From Arcobacter sp. LA11 (GTDB taxonomy: Bacteria; Campylobacterota; Campylobacteria; Campylobacterales; Arcobacteraceae), in NCBI RefSeq assembly GCF_001895145.1, contig NZ_BDIR01000011.1:28904-92903 (forward strand): 64,000 nt of DNA, read 5' to 3'. Position 1 is the stretch's first letter; each line of letters begins with the position of its first letter. This document shows positions 61,263-64,000 of the stretch, in pieces. The notes beneath the pieces are model-generated. The model was not told where the DNA came from and did not search any database. It saw nothing but the letters and a program-made list of their open reading frames with translations. The translations under genes were made by a program, and so were the position numbers.

Positions 61263-62567
61263 ATGGATATTGATTCTCTTTTAGAAGGCATTGATTCCAC
61301 AAATTTATCTATTCCTTTTGGTAGGATTAGACATATATCAACAACTACAATTAAAGCTACAGGAATAGAAGTAGCAGTTGGTGATATAGTTAAAATAGAA
61401 TCCCAACAACATTTATACACAGTTTTAGGAATGGTAGCATCTATTGAATCAACAGATTTTACAATAGTTCCTTTTTCATTTATTGAAGGTTTTCGTATTC
61501 ATGATAAAGTTTATTTGCAAAAAGAAGGATTATCTGTAAAAACAGGATATGGCTTGCTTGGTCGAGTGATTAATGCTTTAGGTGAGCCAATTGATGATAA
61601 AGGAAAGGTAAGGAATTTAGAAGAGAGTTCTTCTATAAATAAACTTTCTATGCCTGCTCTTGAACGTGGTATTATTGATGAAAGATTTGCAACTGGAGTA
61701 AAACCTATTGATTCTATGTTAACATCAGGCAAAGGCCAAAAAGTAGGTATCTTTGCAGGTTCAGGTGTTGGTAAATCTACCTTAATGGGAATGATTGTTA
61801 AAGGCTGCGAAGCTCAAATAAAAGTTGTAGCTTTAATTGGGGAGAGAGGTAGAGAAATACCTGAGTTTATTCATTATAATTTAAATAATGATTTAGAGAA
61901 TACAATAATTGTTGCAGCAACTTCAGATGAATCTGCTTTAATGCGTAAATATGGTGCTTTTACAGCTATGGCAATTGCAGAGTTTTTTAGAGATAAAGGA
62001 CATGATGTTCTTTTGATGATGGATTCTGTAACTAGATTTGCAATGGCTCAAAGAGAGATTGGTTTAAGTACTGGAGAACCACCAGTTAGCCGTGGATATC
62101 CACCCTCTGTATTTGCTCTTTTACCTCAATTAATGGAGCGTGCAGGGAATAATGCTAAAGGTTCTATAACAGCATTTTTTACAGTTCTTGTAGATGGTGA
62201 TGACATGAATGATCCAATATCTGATCAAAGTAGATCTATTTTAGATGGACATATAGTATTAACAAGAGATTTGACCGAACAAGGTTTTTATCCTCCTATT
62301 AATATATTAAAATCTGCTTCTAGGGTTATGGATAAGGTTGTTAATGATGAACATTATAATTATTTTTTAAAGCTAAAAAGGGTATTATCATTAATAAAAG
62401 AGAATGAAGTTCTTGTAAGAGTTGGTGCTTATAAGCCTGGAATGGATCAAGAGCTTGATGATGCATTAGCTAGAAAAGATAAAATTAGAGAGTTCTTGAC
62501 ACAAACCATGAAAGAACAGTATAATTATAATGAAATACTAGCAAAGTTTAAGGAGGTATTCCAATGA
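61263..62567 (+). CDS. fliI: Flagellum-specific export ATPase FliI
   Basis: The 434-residue F1-beta-like ATPase has P-loop AGSGVGKS (165-172), GERGREIPEF, Walker B VLLMMDSVTRFAMAQREIGL and GEPPVSRGYPPSVFALLPQLMERAG. It drives export of rod, hook and filament subunits with FliH. It starts directly after the previous stop, and its TGA overlaps the flgL start (ATGA). Confidence 0.95.
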   Translation: MDIDSLLEGIDSTNLSIPFGRIRHISTTTIKATGIEVAVGDIVKIESQQHLYTVLGMVASIESTDFTIVPFSFIEGFRIHDKVYLQKEGLSVKTGYGLLGRVINALGEPIDDKGKVRNLEESSSINKLSMPALERGIIDERFATGVKPIDSMLTSGKGQKVGIFAGSGVGKSTLMGMIVKGCEAQIKVVALIGERGREIPEFIHYNLNNDLENTIIVAATSDESALMRKYGAFTAMAIAEFFRDKGHDVLLMMDSVTRFAMAQREIGLSTGEPPVSRGYPPSVFALLPQLMERAGNNAKGSITAFFTVLVDGDDMNDPISDQSRSILDGHIVLTRDLTEQGFYPPINILKSASRVMDKVVNDEHYNYFLKLKRVLSLIKENEVLVRVGAYKPGMDQELDDALARKDKIREFLTQTMKEQYNYNEILAKFKEVFQ

Positions 62568-63910
62568 TTAGGTCAACTGAACAAACTTTATATAGATTAG
62601 ATAACTTAAATGCTGAACAGCAAAGAATTAGTTATCAAATGAGTACTGGTAAAAAACTAGAACAAGGTAGTGATGATTCGAATTTGTATACTCGAGAAAT
62701 TTATATAGATGATAAAATTAGAGTATATGAAGGCTTAAAAACACAAATTGAAAAAACAACTGCTCAGAATAATGTAGCTGATTCTACTTTAGGTGAAGTA
62801 AAAAATTTACTGACATATGTAAAAGCTGAAGTTATAAAAGCATTAAATGATACAACTGACCCTGAAGCAAGGGCTGCAATTGCCATAAATCTGGCAGGAA
62901 TTAAAGAAAACTTATACGATTTTGCAAATGAGCAAGTTGAAGGTGAGTATTTATATGCAGGTTCAGATACTCAAGTTAGACCATTTAGTAAAGATGCAGA
63001 TGGAAGAGTAATTTATAATGGTGATGCTTTTTTAAGAAAAGTAGCAGTTGAAGATGGTTCTTATAGAGAAAGAGGAATTACAGGATTTGAAACTTTTATG
63101 TATACTTCTAGTAGTGCATTAAAAAACTCTACATTGGAATTTGATGCAAGTGAAAGAATTATTGACCAAGATGGTTATGAATGGAAAATTGAAGCTGCTA
63201 CAACTTCTACTGCTGGAGCAACATTAAATTTTGCTTCTACAGAATCTTTGATTGATCAAAATGGAAAAGTCTGGACTTTAAATGATGCTAATACAGAACT
63301 CGAAGATGGAAAAGGGAATAGTTTATCTGTAGTAGCTGGTGCTACAGCAGGTACATATGATGTTGTTGTTCCAGCAGATGAGCCTGCACCAGCAGAAACA
63401 TCAAGTTTGGGTGTGATTAATCAACTTGTAAAATATGATGAAGATGGGAATGCAACTTCTGAGATAAGACCTGTTACAAGTGGTGTGGATAAAGCTTTTC
63501 AAATTACAACGCCAAATGTAGATGGAACAAAATTTGAAGCTAAAGCAAATACTTTTGATGTAATGGACAAAATTATTAATGCATTAAATGAAAAAGATTC
63601 ACTTGGAAATACTGTATCTACGGATGTCGCTAGAGCATCATTACAAGAAGGTCTTGGTGAGATTACAGAAGCTTTTGAAGCAGCAAATGTTGGGCATGCA
63701 AAATTAGGTGGAAGAAATAGAGTATTTGAAGTATCTTTGGATAGAGTTAGTACTAAACTAACACAGTTTAATATTCTGTCACAAGAAATAGGTGCTGTAG
63801 ATTTATCAAAAGTAGCTGTTGAAGCAAAAGCCTTAGAATTGACATATACAGCTCTTTATTCAACAATCAATAAGATGAATGAATTATCTTTAATTAACTT
63901 TATTAGATAA
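62564..63910 (+). CDS. flgL: Flagellar hook-filament junction protein FlgL
   Basis: The 448-residue protein has flagellin-like ends: YRLDNLNAEQQRISYQMSTGKKLEQGSDDS at the start and LTYTALYSTINKMNELSLINFI at the end. The middle has an internal repeat (FDASERIIDQDGYEW and FASTESLIDQNGKVW), suggesting duplicated surface beta units. AAGGAGG precedes the ATG within fliI. flgK is not in view. Confidence 0.88.
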   Translation: MIRSTEQTLYRLDNLNAEQQRISYQMSTGKKLEQGSDDSNLYTREIYIDDKIRVYEGLKTQIEKTTAQNNVADSTLGEVKNLLTYVKAEVIKALNDTTDPEARAAIAINLAGIKENLYDFANEQVEGEYLYAGSDTQVRPFSKDADGRVIYNGDAFLRKVAVEDGSYRERGITGFETFMYTSSSALKNSTLEFDASERIIDQDGYEWKIEAATTSTAGATLNFASTESLIDQNGKVWTLNDANTELEDGKGNSLSVVAGATAGTYDVVVPADEPAPAETSSLGVINQLVKYDEDGNATSEIRPVTSGVDKAFQITTPNVDGTKFEAKANTFDVMDKIINALNEKDSLGNTVSTDVARASLQEGLGEITEAFEAANVGHAKLGGRNRVFEVSLDRVSTKLTQFNILSQEIGAVDLSKVAVEAKALELTYTALYSTINKMNELSLINFIR

Positions 63911-63925
63911 ATTTTAAAGCGTTAA

Positions 63926-64000
63926 ATGAATTTAAAAAGGATATTTTCAAAAGATTTATTTGTAGTTGCACTTTTTGTAGCAATTTTAACAATTATTATT
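63926..64000 (+). CDS. flhA: Start of a membrane protein, probably FlhA (runs off right edge)
   Basis: Twenty-five codons are open to the edge: a basic start (MNLKRIFSKDL) then a hydrophobic helix (FVVALFVAILTIII). This fits the N-terminus of FlhA, and context (after fliI/flgL, with flhB and fliR nearby) supports it. The evidence is too short for certainty. Confidence 0.55.
   Translation, partial: MNLKRIFSKDLFVVALFVAILTIII

Noticed and set aside
57444..62567. Reading fliR, flhB and fliI as a virulence type III secretion system
   Set aside because: Neighbours are rod, hook and junction genes, and the proteins match the flagellar branch; no needle, secretin or effector genes are present.

Overview
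This is AT-rich DNA from a Campylobacterota bacterium, most likely an Arcobacter-type (Arcobacteraceae) species. Two things support this. The run purE, glutaredoxin-like, glyQ, nif3-like, zinc-ribbon (HP0958/FlgZ-like), waaA, rluA-like, ffh, rpsP, KH protein, rimM is the order I recall from Campylobacter jejuni and Helicobacter pylori. It is followed by a very large single flagellar cluster, unlike the scattered flagellar genes of those two genera. TTG starts are common. Promoters are mostly extended -10 boxes (TGnTATAAT) without a clear -35.

Left part (1-8.6 kb) is accessory. An endonuclease/exonuclease/phosphatase gene runs off the left edge. Then come a secreted RCC1-repeat protein flanked by a 26-bp direct repeat that duplicates the start of the nuclease gene, a ClC chloride channel/transporter, a stand-alone DUF234 protein, two methyltransferases, a lipoprotein with an S41 protease domain, and a NIPSNAP-family protein.

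Middle part (8.6-31.9 kb) is mostly core housekeeping. It holds the rpsL-rpsG-fusA operon with a roughly 200-nt leader and a possible small RNA after fusA, a four-repeat SPOR-like secreted protein, nadK, recN, an ankyrin protein convergent with recN, a double-Cache chemoreceptor with a zinc-binding domain and a tethered C-terminal pentapeptide, a U32 tRNA hydroxylase and a GT9-like protein. The conserved purE to rimM block follows. The usual trmD and rplS do not follow rimM; the flagellar cluster begins there.

Right part (31.9-64 kb) is flagellar and chemotaxis. A leftward operon (flgG, a charged helical protein, a membrane-anchored SPOR-like protein) diverges from a long rightward series: cheY, a CheZ-like phosphatase, flgF, flgB, fliF, fliG, fliH; fliN, flgD, two hook-type genes; a coiled-coil membrane protein and a TPR protein; flaG-like, fliY, motA, motB, flgJ, flgN, flgA-like, flhF, flhG, a small membrane protein, fliE, flgC, fliK, fliR, flhB, a second TPR protein, fliI, flgL and the start of flhA. 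These encode the rod, hook, MS- and C-ring, export gate and ATPase, stator and placement GTPase/ATPase. The uncharacterised genes among them are candidates for lineage-specific motor parts. The most interesting single protein is the CheZ-like phosphatase, whose acidic N-terminal half carries several short motifs resembling the CheY-binding peptides of FliM and CheZ. No rRNA, tRNA, CRISPR array, transposase or phage gene was recognised, and no gene-free stretch exceeds 300 bases.
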